Below are positions 12,291 to 12,655 of a DNA stretch of 12,655 nt, one piece after another. The stretch is taken from assembly GCA_029558435.1 (NCBI GenBank), contig JAKQEZ010000378.1, positions 1-12,655 of the forward strand, written 5' to 3'. A model generated the notes under the pieces. The model had not been told where the DNA came from and ran no database searches. It worked only from the letters and a program-made list of their open reading frames with translations. The stretch's first letter is position 1, and each line of letters opens with the position of its first letter. Position numbers and translations under genes: made by a program. Source of the DNA: Bacteroidota bacterium (GTDB taxonomy: Bacteria > Bacteroidota > Bacteroidia > Flavobacteriales > Crocinitomicaceae).

Positions 12291-12655
12291 TTATTTATTA
12301 TTACCCCAATTGGTTATTTCGTCATTGTTCCAAAGTGTTGGAAAAAATTTACGCTGCTGAAACTTTGGATGCAAATATTTTTTCCATTCGCTACCACCTG
12401 TCGCTGCTTTGTTTTCACCTTTTAAGTCGAGGTAGTGTTGAGCTGTTTCCAAATGAACTAAAGGCCAAGCCACATTGTACAAATGGTCAAACTCTTTTAA
12501 TTTCGTTTTCAATGCTTCCGAACAATTTTGCATTTTCAAAACTTTATCTTCCAATGTAGAGCCTTTCGTTTTGTTTGCCATTGCAACTAATCGGTCTAAA
12601 TACTTTTCTTCAAACTGCAATAGGGTGAGTGACTTTTTGCCGGTTTTTCTATTTA
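12291..12655 (-). CDS. Tryptophan 2,3-dioxygenase-like protein, C-terminal part (5' end beyond window)
   Basis: The frame is open to the window edge (it reads ...NRKTGKKSLTLLQFEEKYLDRL...), so only about the last 121 residues are present and the apparent TTG start at 12620 is not the real one. The segment WPLVHLETAQHYLDLKGENK followed by AATGGSEWKKYLHPKFQQR and FFPTLW resembles the C-terminal region of tryptophan 2,3-dioxygenases, where a (G/A)TGGS loop contacts substrate at the haem. The family opens the indole ring of tryptophan to N-formylkynurenine. The call rests on that one region and cannot be confirmed without the N-terminal haem-histidine domain. It heads, in this window, the operon with RIC, hemerythrin and ferredoxin. 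Confidence 0.6.
   Translation of the reverse strand, partial: NRKTGKKSLTLLQFEEKYLDRLVAMANKTKGSTLEDKVLKMQNCSEALKTKLKEFDHLYNVAWPLVHLETAQHYLDLKGENKAATGGSEWKKYLHPKFQQRKFFPTLWNNDEITNWGNNK

Overview
The window looks like Bacteroidota chromosome (Flavobacteriia- or Chitinophagia-like). The evidence is low GC coding sequence, several promoters with the phylum's -7 box TAnnTTTG, a signal peptide ending in KAQS, and core genes of familiar Bacteroidota type (DUF2024, RIC, adrenodoxin-type ferredoxin, YggS). It has two parts.

Left part (about 58-8432): an integron-like cassette array. Four large imperfect palindromes of 136-138 bp (388-525, 5286-5421, 7799-7934, 8296-8432) lie in the same orientation. 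Each has an outer TAAC...GTTA box, an unpaired spacer, about 20 bp of paired arm and a long terminal segment, which is the layout of an integron attC site. The strongest evidence is at the unit ends. Each interval starts with a GTTA-box whose reverse complement recurs as the TAAC-box at the interval's own end, over 9/9, 9/9, 9/9 and 8/9 bases, while the two boxes of one linear site share little beyond TAAC/GTTA. That is the pattern left by cassette circularisation and reinsertion. No integrase is in the window, so this is either the distal part of a chromosomal integron or an attC cluster lacking an integrase.

Cassette contents. Cassette 0 (59-517) has no convincing gene. Cassette 1 (518-5413, unusually large) carries an antisense four-gene restriction-modification operon: XRE controller, putative restriction subunit, DPPY-type beta-class DNA methyltransferase, and a MORC/MutL-like GHKL ATPase fused to a PD-(D/E)XK nuclease domain. 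Cassette 2 (5414-7926) carries an antisense EcoRI-type adenine methyltransferase and a DUF262-HNH nuclease. Cassette 3 (7927-8424) is a classical small cassette with one sense-strand orphan gene ending 4 bases before the next attC-like site. The array therefore looks like a store of defence genes. A second hairpin family (584-642, 5201-5263, 8597-8654) has a fixed TCT/TGT internal loop and related apical loops, but stems that differ completely between copies while staying paired.

Right part (8653-12655): ordinary chromosomal genes, all on the minus strand. One operon enters from the right edge: a partial tryptophan 2,3-dioxygenase-like gene, the RIC/ScdA-type di-iron repair protein, a hemerythrin-domain protein and an adrenodoxin-type ferredoxin, tightly packed with overlapping ends. 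A thioredoxin-fold protein follows under its own promoter, with a perfect 15-bp dyad (GTAAGGAATCCTTAC) between the -33 and -7 boxes. A related dyad covers the promoter of the next unit, DUF2024 protein - MarR regulator with four C-terminal cysteines - YggS. The simplest reading is a redox or NO-stress regulon controlled by that MarR protein; this is inference.
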